NCBI GenBank assembly: GCA_017461765.1
Contig: JAFTXO010000004.1
Location: forward strand, 1 to 64,000
Source: Clostridia bacterium
GTDB lineage: Bacteria > Bacillota > Clostridia > Oscillospirales > CAG-272
DNA length: 64,000 nucleotides
Reading direction: 5' to 3'
The notes beneath the pieces are model-generated. The model did not search any database and had not been told where the DNA came from. It worked only from the letters and a program-made list of their open reading frames with translations. Of the stretch, positions 16,012 through 23,882 are shown in pieces. Each line of letters begins with the position of its first letter. Positions within the stretch are counted from its first letter, which is position 1. The translations under genes were made by a program, and so were the position numbers.

Positions 16012-16677
16012 ATGATTGAATATTTTGAAAAAGAGATTGCAACGGAGACTGAGAAGCTTAAGTATATACTCACTACTCCGACCGATTTTGATAAAAAAAA
16101 CGAATCGCTTCCGCTCATTGTATTTTTACACGGCTCAGGCGAGCGTGGGGATGATATTGAAAAATTGAAGGTATATTGCATACCGAAGATATTCACAAAG
16201 GATCCCGATACAGAAAGAGCTATAACGCTTTCGCCTCTTTGTCATTCGGAAAGAACTTGGTTCGACTACAAATGGCACGTTATAAAGCTCATTGATGACA
16301 TAGCAGACGAATATAATGTAGATAAGGACAGAATAACCCTTTGCGGAATAAGCATGGGCGGATTTGGTACTTGGGAGATCGCTATGACCGTTCCCGAAAA
16401 ATTCGCGGCAATAGCTCCGATATGCGGCGGCGGAATGAGCTGGAGAGCATGGTATCTTCGCAATATGCCGATTCGTGTATATCACGGTGCGAAAGACGAC
16501 ATAGTACCGCTTCAGTATTCTGAAATTATGGTAAATGCAATAAAGGCTCAAGGCAATAACAATATAGAACTTACCGTATATGACGATCTTTCTCATCCCT
16601 GTTGGGATAGGGCGTTTGAAAAGACAGATCTTGTGAAATGGCTTGCAACATCCAAAAAAGACGGAGGACGCGAATAA
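16012..16677 (+). CDS. Alpha/beta-hydrolase, carboxylesterase/phospholipase-like
   Basis: A 221-residue alpha/beta-hydrolase of the dienelactone-hydrolase/prolyl-oligopeptidase-like group often annotated as phospholipase or esterase. LPLIVFLHGSGERG supplies the oxyanion-hole strand. The nucleophile Ser lies in LCGISMGGFGTW (GxSxG), the Asp is probably in VYHGAKDDIVP, and the His is in YDDLSHPCWDRAF. There is no signal peptide, so it is cytoplasmic. Its TAA stop overlaps the ATG of the downstream diacylglycerol-kinase-like gene by one base, and a GGAGG lies inside its last codons, so the two proteins are translationally coupled. That pairing hints at lipid or glycerolipid metabolism, but the substrate cannot be read from sequence. 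Confidence 0.8.
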   Translation: MIEYFEKEIATETEKLKYILTTPTDFDKKNESLPLIVFLHGSGERGDDIEKLKVYCIPKIFTKDPDTERAITLSPLCHSERTWFDYKWHVIKLIDDIADEYNVDKDRITLCGISMGGFGTWEIAMTVPEKFAAIAPICGGGMSWRAWYLRNMPIRVYHGAKDDIVPLQYSEIMVNAIKAQGNNNIELTVYDDLSHPCWDRAFEKTDLVKWLATSKKDGGRE

Positions 16678-17588
16678 TGGATTCTATCAAATTTGACACA
16701 AAGTCCAAAGCAAAGAAGATAATGCACATTTTAAATCCGCTTGCAGGAAAGGGAAAAGCTAAAAAAATAAAAGAGAGCTTATCTGCGGGCGAATATGTAT
16801 ATATGTCTAAATCTCCAGAGGATACCTCGAGATTTATAGAAAAAACCTGCAAGGAAAGCCCGGATACCTGTTTCACGGTTTACGGCGGAGACGGTACTGT
16901 TTTCAAGGCTGTAAACTCGCTTATGAAGAGCGGAAATTCCGATAGCGTTTCGCTTAAAATAGTTCCTGTAGGAAGCGGAAACGACTTTGTTCGTTCATTT
17001 GATGGTGTAAAAGGTGAAAGTAAGGTCGATGTAATGGAGTTTAACGGCAAATATGCTGTAAACGTAATAAATGTCGGCTTTGACTGCGAGGTCGTAAGAC
17101 GCGCGGCAGGAATAAAAAAAGTCCCGCTCGTTTCGGGAAAAATGGCGTATATTTTCGGAGTGTTTGGTGAGTTCCTTTCCAAAAAGCCGATAGATGCCAA
17201 GATCACTCTTACGTATTTGGACGGATCGACAGAGGTTATAGAGGAAAAGATTCTTTTGGCGGCTGTTGCAAACGGTAAGTGGTACGGCGGCGGATTTCAG
17301 GTAGCTCCGCTATCAAAATATGATGACGGACTTTTGGACGTTGAAATCGTAAGAAACGTAAACAGAAGAAAATTTATCGGAATGATTGGCGAATATAAGA
17401 AGGGCGAGCATCTTGATCCCGAGACAAACGATGTTAAGGAAAAATTCAAGGAGCTTATGTACTTCAGAAGATGTGTTGCAGTTAAGATCGAAGGCTGCAA
17501 GAGCGTTTGTGCCGACGGAGAAATATTTAAGGAAGAAGTAGTTGACATAAAGGTGCATCATAAGGCGCTCAATTACATAAGAGATTAA
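16677..17588 (+). CDS. Diacylglycerol kinase-family lipid kinase
   Basis: A 303-residue protein of the DAGK/YegS lipid-kinase family, which phosphorylates diacylglycerol or related lipids at the inner membrane face. Seen: an N-terminal HILNPLAGKGKAKK nucleotide-binding strand, the signature YGGDGTVFKAVN near residue 65, and VPVGSGNDFVRSF near residue 95. The C-terminal beta-sandwich contains AVANGKWYGGGFQVAPLSKYDDGLLDVEIV and ends ADGEIF. The ATG at 16677 overlaps the stop of the esterase gene by one base and has GGAGG (16663-16667) at good distance; an in-frame ATG 39 bases upstream lies inside the esterase gene and is unlikely. It is the last gene of the unit, ended by the bidirectional terminator at 17588-17618. 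Confidence 0.88.
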   Translation: MDSIKFDTKSKAKKIMHILNPLAGKGKAKKIKESLSAGEYVYMSKSPEDTSRFIEKTCKESPDTCFTVYGGDGTVFKAVNSLMKSGNSDSVSLKIVPVGSGNDFVRSFDGVKGESKVDVMEFNGKYAVNVINVGFDCEVVRRAAGIKKVPLVSGKMAYIFGVFGEFLSKKPIDAKITLTYLDGSTEVIEEKILLAAVANGKWYGGGFQVAPLSKYDDGLLDVEIVRNVNRRKFIGMIGEYKKGEHLDPETNDVKEKFKELMYFRRCVAVKIEGCKSVCADGEIFKEEVVDIKVHHKALNYIRD

Positions 17589-17618
17589 AAAACAGGCGAT
17601 TTTTAATCGCCTGTTTTT
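17588..17618. terminator. Bidirectional terminator between convergent genes
   Basis: AAAAACAGGCGATT (17588-17601) pairs perfectly with AATCGCCTGTTTTT (17605-17618). The TAA stop of the minus-strand permease gene falls in the loop and 3' arm, so the hairpin serves both strands. Confidence 0.9.
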
Positions 17619-18802
17619 GACTTGTTATGGAATGATCTTTTGAGGATTATAACCATTATGACCATGAGTATAGGAAAAATCATAGCGCAAAGGAAGCCGG
17701 GCTTCAAATTATCGTCAAACAAGCTCGATACCTGCCCTGCGATAAATGGGCCTGTAAGGCAACCGAGATCTCCGAAAAGCGCAAGCAAGCCAAACATAGG
17801 CACACCGCCCGTTGGTAAGCGCTTGGTAGCAATACTGTAAGTTCCGGGCCATAGCATACCGCAGCCCACACCGCAAAGCGCACAGCCTAAGAGTGATATT
17901 ATTGCGATCGGTGAAAAAATAGCTATAAGATATGCTAAAACACAAATGCAGGAAGAAACTAAAATTCCGTTTTCAAGATTTATTTTCGATGCGTTTTTTG
18001 CATAGAATATACGCGCACTGCCCATACATATTGCAAACAAACACGGGCCTAAAAGATCTCCGACCCATTTTTCAACTCCGAGACCTGCCTCGGCAAAAGC
18101 GGAAGCCCATTGAGACATCGCAAGCTCGGAAGCGCCTGCGCAAAGCATCATAATAAGGAATACCCAGAATATTTTCGTTTTAACACGCTCGCCAAATGAG
18201 CTTTCCTTGTCTTCCTCGACAAGAACATTTATAGGAACGAATATAAATAGAATAAGATCAACAAGCGGTATTATAGCCCAAAGGAGCGAAAGGATCTGCC
18301 AATTTTCGTATCCTACCGTAAGGAAAAATACAGTAGAGAGAATACCAACGCCCATCTGACCCCAGCAGTAAAAGGAGTGAAGAAGGTTCATCATAGCACT
18401 TTTATGCTTTGTCGGGCAGGCCTCGACGATAGGGCTGATAATAACCTCAATAAAGCCGCCGCCAAGACCGCAGAACATAGTAGCGATCTCAAGAGCCAAG
18501 AACTTATCGGACATTATTTCAGGGAGCGTCGGCATCAGAATAAGACCTAAAATGGCAAATATCTGAGCGATTATAACACAAGGACGGTAGCCTATCTTTG
18601 ATACGTATTTAGTGCCTAAGAAATCTATAAGAAGCTCCGTTACAAAGTTCGTAGCTATAAGTACAGTGAGCTGGAGCTGTGTAAGACCAAATTCCTTTTG
18701 AAAGGTTATAAAAAGTAGAGGCGCAAAATTTATCAGAATAGCCTGTGTAAAATATCCTATACACGAGGCGGAAATAGTAGCTTTAAAGCTTTTTCTTAAC
18801 AT
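17603..18802 (-). CDS. Major facilitator superfamily permease, sugar (fucose permease-like) type
   Basis: A 399-residue integral membrane protein with about twelve hydrophobic helices and no cleavable signal. The N-terminal part (SCIGYFTQAILINFAPLLFITFQKEFGLTQLQL) and the loop GTKYVSKIGYRPCVI between helices 2 and 3 are typical of the fucose-permease-like MFS branch. The charged helix GLGGGFIEVIISPIVEACP matches the substrate-site region of those proteins. The second half begins after a central charged loop (EEDKESSFGERVKTKIFW). It is transcribed alone, from a promoter embedded in a 9-bp inverted repeat (18823-18862). The transported compound is unknown; a sugar or sugar acid is the usual case for this branch. 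Confidence 0.75.
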   Translation of the reverse strand: MLRKSFKATISASCIGYFTQAILINFAPLLFITFQKEFGLTQLQLTVLIATNFVTELLIDFLGTKYVSKIGYRPCVIIAQIFAILGLILMPTLPEIMSDKFLALEIATMFCGLGGGFIEVIISPIVEACPTKHKSAMMNLLHSFYCWGQMGVGILSTVFFLTVGYENWQILSLLWAIIPLVDLILFIFVPINVLVEEDKESSFGERVKTKIFWVFLIMMLCAGASELAMSQWASAFAEAGLGVEKWVGDLLGPCLFAICMGSARIFYAKNASKINLENGILVSSCICVLAYLIAIFSPIAIISLLGCALCGVGCGMLWPGTYSIATKRLPTGGVPMFGLLALFGDLGCLTGPFIAGQVSSLFDDNLKPGFLCAMIFPILMVIMVIILKRSFHNKSKTGD

Positions 18803-18822
18803 AGAAACCTCGAAAAAATAAA

Positions 18823-18862
18823 TTGACTTTACTTATTTTATCATATCTTGAAATAAAGTCAA
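18823..18862 (-). promoter_or_regulatory. Permease promoter overlapped by an inverted repeat
   Basis: Minus-strand TTGACT (18862-18857), 16 bases, TAAAAT (18840-18835). TTGACTTTA (18823-18831) and TAAAGTCAA (18854-18862) are perfect reverse complements. One arm covers the -35 box and the other lies just downstream of the -10 box, a good layout for a dimeric repressor. Confidence 0.55.
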
Positions 18863-18869
18863 GAGGTTT

Positions 18870-20687
18870 TTAGATATTTATATCAACACCGTATTCTTTT
18901 GTCCAGATATCAAACTGAATAAGCCATGCAACAAGCTGAGCGCCACCCATAAGCTGACCGAACCATGTCGAGCTTGATGATAAGATCTCACTTAGCCTTT
19001 CTCTGTTAAGATATTCCTTCAAAAATCCACCACTGAGAAGTCTTTCACCAAGCATCCTCATAACCGATCTTAAATATTCGGGATTGTGAGTTTTGGGGTA
19101 AGGACTCTTTTTTCTCCAAAGGATACAGTCGGGTAATTTGTCATACATCGCATTTCTTAAAAGAGCCTTTTCGACATTGTTTTCGAATTTTATCTCCCAC
19201 GGCACGTTGAAAACGAATTCGTAGATCCTATGATCGGCAAATGGAACTCTTATTTCAAGACCGCTTGCCATGCTCATTCTGTCTTTTCTTTGAAGCAGAG
19301 AGGACATAAAGAATTTTACGGAAAGATACGATGCTATGCGGGACGTTTTCATACTTGGAGTGTCGCTCTTTAAGGTCGGACACTCCTCGAGCGTGCTCTT
19401 GTATATATCGCGCATATAGTCGTACCCTGTGTCTGAGTTTGCTATGTCTCCGTTAAAAAGCGAGGGGCGAAGTCTTGGTGAATGTATCCACGGGAAAAAG
19501 TCGGAAAAGAGCATTTCGGGACGGTAAAACCACGGATATCCCCCGAATATCTCATCGGAGCATTCTCCACTAAGACCCACAGTGTGTCGCTTTTTTATTT
19601 CCTCGCAAAAATAGTGAAGAGAGGAATCTATATCCGCCTGACCGGGTAAATCGCGACACAGGGTTGCATCAAATAACCTTTTTGACACCTCGCTCGTAGG
19701 CGCGGTAAGTACGGTATGATCTGTTTTCAGATACCTTGCTGCAAGGAGCGCGAAATCATCGTCCTTTTCGGGCTGAAATAAGCTTTTTTCGAAGCTTTCC
19801 TTGTTTCCCTCGTATTCAAAAGAATAGGTATCAAGCACCTTTCCTGCTTTTCTGTATTCCTCGCTTGCAATAGCGCTTACGACGCTTGAGTCAAGGCCGC
19901 CCGAGAGAAGCGAGCAGAGAGGAACATCGGAAACGAGCTGACGCTTTATCGCATCACTGACCAAAAATCGCGTCTTTTCGATGGCGTGATCTCTGTCCTT
20001 GAAATAAGGCAATGCCTCGACACTCCAATAGGTCCTCTTTTTAATTCCGCTTTTGTCAAAAACAAGACACTGGGCGCAATCAAGCTCGGAAATATCGCAA
20101 AAAACGCTTTTTCCCGATACGAAATTCGGGCTGAGATAGAGAAGCTCCCAAAGACCGTATCTGTCTATTTTTGCATCTATTTTCGGGTGAGCAAGAAGAG
20201 CCTTCAGCTCCGAAGCAAAAATAAAATCATTTCCGCGAAGAGCATAATAAAATGGCTTTACTCCAAAGCGGTCTCTTCCGCAAAATACCTTTTCTCCGTC
20301 GTAAACACAAAAAGCAAAAATTCCGTTAAGATGATCGCAAACGCTCTCTCCGTACAAAATATAAGAGAGCAAAACGATCTCTGTATCACAGCTCGTCATA
20401 AGTGAAAAGCCTGCCTTTTCAAGCTCGGAACGAAGCTCGTCGCAATTATAGATTTCGCCGTTATATACGATAGTATATTTTTTGTTTCCGTACATAACGC
20501 TCATTGGCTGCTTTCCGTTTTCAATATCGACCACACAAAGCCTGTTATGCCCAAGACAAGCGTTTTTGTCGCTGAAGATATCACTTGCATCAGGACCTCT
20601 GTGCTTCATAGAGCGATTCATTTTAGAAACGATATCGGTTTTCTCATAAGTATCTAAAAAATTAACAATACCGCATATAGAACACAT
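18870..20687 (-). CDS. asnB: Asparagine synthase (glutamine-hydrolysing)
   Basis: A 605-residue AsnB that makes asparagine from aspartate, glutamine and ATP. The start at 20687 is fixed by chemistry and by a GGAGGTT site: it gives MCSICGIVNF, which exposes Cys2 as the glutaminase nucleophile. Upstream in-frame starts would bury that cysteine. The glutaminase domain (about 1-200) shows MKHRGPDASD, LGHNRLCVVD and IVYNGEIYNCDELR. The synthetase domain has the PP-loop LLSGGLDSSVVSA and, later, VGLSGECSDEIFGGYPWF. The C-terminal ADHRIYEFVFNVPWEIK and FGQLMGG blocks are also normal. It is a single gene between a terminator (20751-20784) and the permease gene. Confidence 0.93.
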   Translation of the reverse strand: MCSICGIVNFLDTYEKTDIVSKMNRSMKHRGPDASDIFSDKNACLGHNRLCVVDIENGKQPMSVMYGNKKYTIVYNGEIYNCDELRSELEKAGFSLMTSCDTEIVLLSYILYGESVCDHLNGIFAFCVYDGEKVFCGRDRFGVKPFYYALRGNDFIFASELKALLAHPKIDAKIDRYGLWELLYLSPNFVSGKSVFCDISELDCAQCLVFDKSGIKKRTYWSVEALPYFKDRDHAIEKTRFLVSDAIKRQLVSDVPLCSLLSGGLDSSVVSAIASEEYRKAGKVLDTYSFEYEGNKESFEKSLFQPEKDDDFALLAARYLKTDHTVLTAPTSEVSKRLFDATLCRDLPGQADIDSSLHYFCEEIKKRHTVGLSGECSDEIFGGYPWFYRPEMLFSDFFPWIHSPRLRPSLFNGDIANSDTGYDYMRDIYKSTLEECPTLKSDTPSMKTSRIASYLSVKFFMSSLLQRKDRMSMASGLEIRVPFADHRIYEFVFNVPWEIKFENNVEKALLRNAMYDKLPDCILWRKKSPYPKTHNPEYLRSVMRMLGERLLSGGFLKEYLNRERLSEILSSSSTWFGQLMGGAQLVAWLIQFDIWTKEYGVDINI

Positions 20688-20750
20688 AAAAACCTCCAAA
20701 AACCGTACTTTTAATATTCTATGCGCTTTGCAAAAAATTAGACATAAAAA

Positions 20751-20784
20751 ATGCACCTCAAAAAGGTCGATTTTTGAGATGCAT
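20751..20784 (-). terminator. Terminator downstream of radA
   Basis: ATGCACCTCAAAAA (20751-20764) pairs with TTTTTGAGATGCAT (20771-20784) with one mismatch. Read on the minus strand it is followed by a run of T, so it ends radA transcripts before asnB. Confidence 0.75.
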
Positions 20785-20800
20785 ATTGGTTTTAAATAGC

Positions 20801-22177
20801 TTACTTGCTGTTTTTATTATCTTTAAAAAGCATTAAAGCATCGTATACGCTTCGTATATCGATAAGTGATACATCCTTCGGCAAGCGGAGCTTTTCCTTT
20901 TCGCATTTTGAAGGAACAGCAATAGTATCAAAGCCCAAGCGGTACGATTCGTTTATGCGCTTTTGTATATCCGAGATTGCTCTGCATTCACCTGCAAGAC
21001 CGAGCTCGCCTATTGCCAAAACGTTTTGAGGCACGGGAATATCCTTTATGCTTGAAATGAGTGCAATAGCCAAGGCAAGATCGATCGATGGCTCGTCAAG
21101 ACGTAATCCGCCTACTACGTTTAAATAAATATCGCAGGACGAAAATTTAAGCCCTAAGCGTTTTTCGAGAATAGCGACTATAAGACAAACCCTGTTGTAG
21201 TCAAGACCGTTCGCTGTTCTTCTGGGAGCGGGAAAAGATGTTGGAGTTACAAGAGCCTGAATTTCTGCAATGATCGGTCGAGTGCCTTCCATTATACAAA
21301 CGGCACAGCTTCCGCTAACACCCTCCGGACGTCCCGAAAGAAGCATTTCGGAAGGATTGGGCACTTCACAAAGACCAAGATCGGTCATTTCGAAAACTCC
21401 GATCTCGTTAGTCGAGCCGAAGCGGTTTTTGATCGCTCTTATAATTCTGTAGGATTGAGATCTTTCACCTTCAAAATACAACACAGAGTCAACCATATGC
21501 TCAAGCACCTTAGGGCCTGCAATTATGCCCTCCTTGTTTACGTGACCAACCAAAATAACGGAGATACCCTGACTTTTTGCTTTGGCGATAAATTTTACCG
21601 CACATTCCTTTACCTGATTAACGCTTCCGGGAATAGAAGCGGAGGCGGGGTCGAACATAGTCTGTATCGAATCTATAATTACAGCCTCAGGCTTTACTTT
21701 GTCTATTTGCGAAAGAATATTGTCAACATTCGTTTCGGTCATGACATAAGTATTTGCGTTTTCAATTCCAAGCCTTTGAGCGCGGAGCTTAAGCTGTCCC
21801 TTCGATTCCTCACCCGATACATAAAGTATTCTTGACGGTATTTTTGCACATATCTGCATAAGCAACGTGGATTTGCCGATACCCGGCTCGCCTGCTAAAA
21901 GAATAACAGAGCCGTTTACGATACCGCCGCCCAAAACTCTGTCAAGCTCGCCAATGCCCGTCGATGCCCGAATATATTTTGGCATCTCAAGCTCGCTGAA
22001 TAAAACGGCATCTGTATTATCGCTGATAAAAGATGCGCGCTTGTTTACGATCTCGGGCTTTTTTTCGTAGGTCTCCTCAACAAAGGTGTTCCATTTCTTA
22101 CAGGATGGACACTGCCCAAGCCATTTCGGAGCTTGGTAATCACATTCGGAGCAGACATAAACAGTTTTTGCTTTCAT
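20801..22177 (-). CDS. radA: DNA repair protein RadA
   Basis: A full-length RadA/Sms of 458 residues, a RecA-like helicase that promotes branch migration in recombination and repair. The N-terminal zinc finger is CSECDYQAPKWLGQCPSCKKW. The RecA-like core has Walker A GEPGIGKST near residue 95, a Walker B-like AVIIDSIQTM, and the family-specific KNRFGSTNEIGVFEM. The C-terminal Lon-protease-like domain (about 280-450) has GLDYNRVCLIVAILEKR and GGLRLDEPSIDLALAIALISS and ends ALMLFKDN. It lies downstream of the cwlD-like gene on the minus strand with a 56-base gap. The assignment is not in doubt. Confidence 0.96.
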   Translation of the reverse strand: MKAKTVYVCSECDYQAPKWLGQCPSCKKWNTFVEETYEKKPEIVNKRASFISDNTDAVLFSELEMPKYIRASTGIGELDRVLGGGIVNGSVILLAGEPGIGKSTLLMQICAKIPSRILYVSGEESKGQLKLRAQRLGIENANTYVMTETNVDNILSQIDKVKPEAVIIDSIQTMFDPASASIPGSVNQVKECAVKFIAKAKSQGISVILVGHVNKEGIIAGPKVLEHMVDSVLYFEGERSQSYRIIRAIKNRFGSTNEIGVFEMTDLGLCEVPNPSEMLLSGRPEGVSGSCAVCIMEGTRPIIAEIQALVTPTSFPAPRRTANGLDYNRVCLIVAILEKRLGLKFSSCDIYLNVVGGLRLDEPSIDLALAIALISSIKDIPVPQNVLAIGELGLAGECRAISDIQKRINESYRLGFDTIAVPSKCEKEKLRLPKDVSLIDIRSVYDALMLFKDNKNSK

Positions 22178-22233
22178 ATTTATTTTTGTTTCCTTCGTTT
22201 TTATTATCTACAGTAATTTTATCATATGAGATA

Positions 22234-22989
22234 TTATTTGTCAAACGTATCGTGTGCAAAAGACGCGACAAATATCGCAAGTGCCATTTTGCCTTGATAC
22301 TCACCGTTTTTAAGAAGCTCAGTCTCCTGCGAATTTGAAAGAAAACCGCATTCTACAAGCACAGCAGGACATTCAAGATTGTCAAGAACGTAGATGGACG
22401 AGTCCGCCCGCTTTGTCTGGCGCTCATTGTTCGGCTGAAGATACGTTTTTACGGAGCTTTGAATATTTTTCGCCAAAACGGCGGAGGAGGTGTCGTTTTT
22501 TGAATAGTAGACCTGCGTTCCGCAATATTGAGACTGTGAAAATTTATTCATATGAATTCCGATAAAAATCGGATCTTCAAATTCCTCTGTTATCTTTACT
22601 CTGTTTTTAAGATCGTATATCTTTTTTTGACCTGTGTAGTCATCAAGATCACCGTAATAATCGTAGAGCAGAGTGTCGCTTTCACGCGTCATTTTTACAT
22701 CGTTTCCGTTAAGAACGTACAAAGCCTTCAAAAGAGTTGCTATCTTTAAATTTAGATCCTTTTCCTTAGTACCGTCATCGGCACTCGCGCCTGCATCCTC
22801 GCCTCCGTGTCCGGCGTCAATAACGTATGTTTTTTTATTACTGCTGTCGAAAACGGGCAGGGAAGTGTCGCTGCTTTTGTAATCGAGAAATCTTTTTGAT
22901 ATGCTTGATATCAAAATAAAGCCTAACACCAAAACGAGCGATAAAAGTGCAAATTTAAACACATATGCCGCAATTTTTTTATTTTTCAT
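22234..22989 (-). CDS. cwlD: N-acetylmuramoyl-L-alanine amidase, CwlD-like
   Basis: A 251-residue Amidase_3 protein anchored by an N-terminal membrane helix (about 9-29). The zinc site is formed by His in VIDAGHGGEDAGA, Glu in TKEKDLNL and His in IGIHMNKF, with the catalytic Glu in AVLVECGFLSN. The single catalytic domain without SH3 or peptidoglycan-binding repeats, together with its size, matches CwlD, which trims cortex peptidoglycan during spore formation to allow muramic lactam synthesis. This agrees with the cotJ genes in the same window. Other membrane-bound amidases of the same fold cannot be excluded, so the gene symbol is tentative. Confidence 0.78.
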   Translation of the reverse strand: MKNKKIAAYVFKFALLSLVLVLGFILISSISKRFLDYKSSDTSLPVFDSSNKKTYVIDAGHGGEDAGASADDGTKEKDLNLKIATLLKALYVLNGNDVKMTRESDTLLYDYYGDLDDYTGQKKIYDLKNRVKITEEFEDPIFIGIHMNKFSQSQYCGTQVYYSKNDTSSAVLAKNIQSSVKTYLQPNNERQTKRADSSIYVLDNLECPAVLVECGFLSNSQETELLKNGEYQGKMALAIFVASFAHDTFDK

Positions 22990-23044
22990 AAAATCACCTC
23001 AAAATAATATATGAGGATGATCTTTTATATATGATATTAAGGGA

Positions 23045-23827
23045 TCAGGACAGTCTGAATACTCGCCTTGCATTTTCGGCGGTCATATTTACCGCTTTCT
23101 CGTAGCTGATTCCTCTTAGCTCGGCTATCTTTGCACAGGTCAGAGCAACATAGCATGGATGATTTAATTCACCTCTGTGTGGGACGGGAGGAAGATATGG
23201 AGAGTCTGTTTCTATAAGAATTCTGTCATCGGGAACGCAAACGCACGCCTCCTTTGGCTTTTGCGCGTTTTTGTATGTCACAGTTCCCGAAAAAGAGATA
23301 TACCACCCCATCTTAACAAGCTCACGCGCCATTTCGGCACTTCCGCTGAAGCTGTGGAAAATACCCTTGACCTCGGGATGTTTTTTGATTATTTCCATAC
23401 AGTCGCCGTGCGCGTCGCGATCATGTATGATCACGGGAACATCAAGCTTTTTTGCAAGCTCCATCTGCTTTTCAAAAAATAAGATCTGCTTTTCCTTGTC
23501 CGTATCCTCATAATGATAATCAAGACCGATTTCTCCAAGAGCAACTACCTTGGGGAGCGAGAGCATTTTTTCTATCTTGTCAAGAGTATCGTCAACATCC
23601 TCGTAAAAGCGTGTATCCGACGGATGAATACCAACAGCCGCGTAAAGCTCCTCAAATTCTTGCGAAAGCGCGACACTCACCTGAGAATTTTCAAGATTTG
23701 TACCGATATTTACTATGTTTCCAACTCCGTTTTGAAGCTGATGTTTTATATAAGCACGGCATCCGCCCTCAAATTCATTTTCGATCCTTTGATCGTCACA
23801 ATGCGCGTGCGAGTCGAAAAGTTTCAT
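23045..23827 (-). CDS. tatD: TatD family metal-dependent hydrolase/DNase
   Basis: A 260-residue amidohydrolase-fold protein. Metal ligands are visible as DSHAHCDD at the N-terminus (HxH), the bridging Glu in ALGEIGLDYHY near residue 98, His in VIIHDRDAH and GIFHSFSG, and Asp in LIETDSPYLPPVPHRG. The family acts as a 3'-5' exonuclease on single-stranded DNA and RNA and as a quality-control hydrolase. Its position downstream of metG on the same strand matches the metS-yabD order in Bacillus subtilis. A strong hairpin between the two genes (23843-23872) probably reduces but may not abolish read-through. Confidence 0.92.
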   Translation of the reverse strand: MKLFDSHAHCDDQRIENEFEGGCRAYIKHQLQNGVGNIVNIGTNLENSQVSVALSQEFEELYAAVGIHPSDTRFYEDVDDTLDKIEKMLSLPKVVALGEIGLDYHYEDTDKEKQILFFEKQMELAKKLDVPVIIHDRDAHGDCMEIIKKHPEVKGIFHSFSGSAEMARELVKMGWYISFSGTVTYKNAQKPKEACVCVPDDRILIETDSPYLPPVPHRGELNHPCYVALTCAKIAELRGISYEKAVNMTAENARRVFRLS

Positions 23828-23842
23828 ATAAGCTCCTTAAAA

Positions 23843-23872
23843 CAAATTCTGTGGAAAGCTCCACAGAATTTG
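23843..23872 (-). terminator. Hairpin terminator between metG and tatD
   Basis: CAAATTCTGTGG (23843-23854) and CCACAGAATTTG (23861-23872) are perfect complements with a six-base loop. On the minus strand the stem is followed by TTTTAAGG, a short T-run that overlaps the ribosome site of tatD. Confidence 0.75.
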
Positions 23873-23882
23873 AAAATATAGA

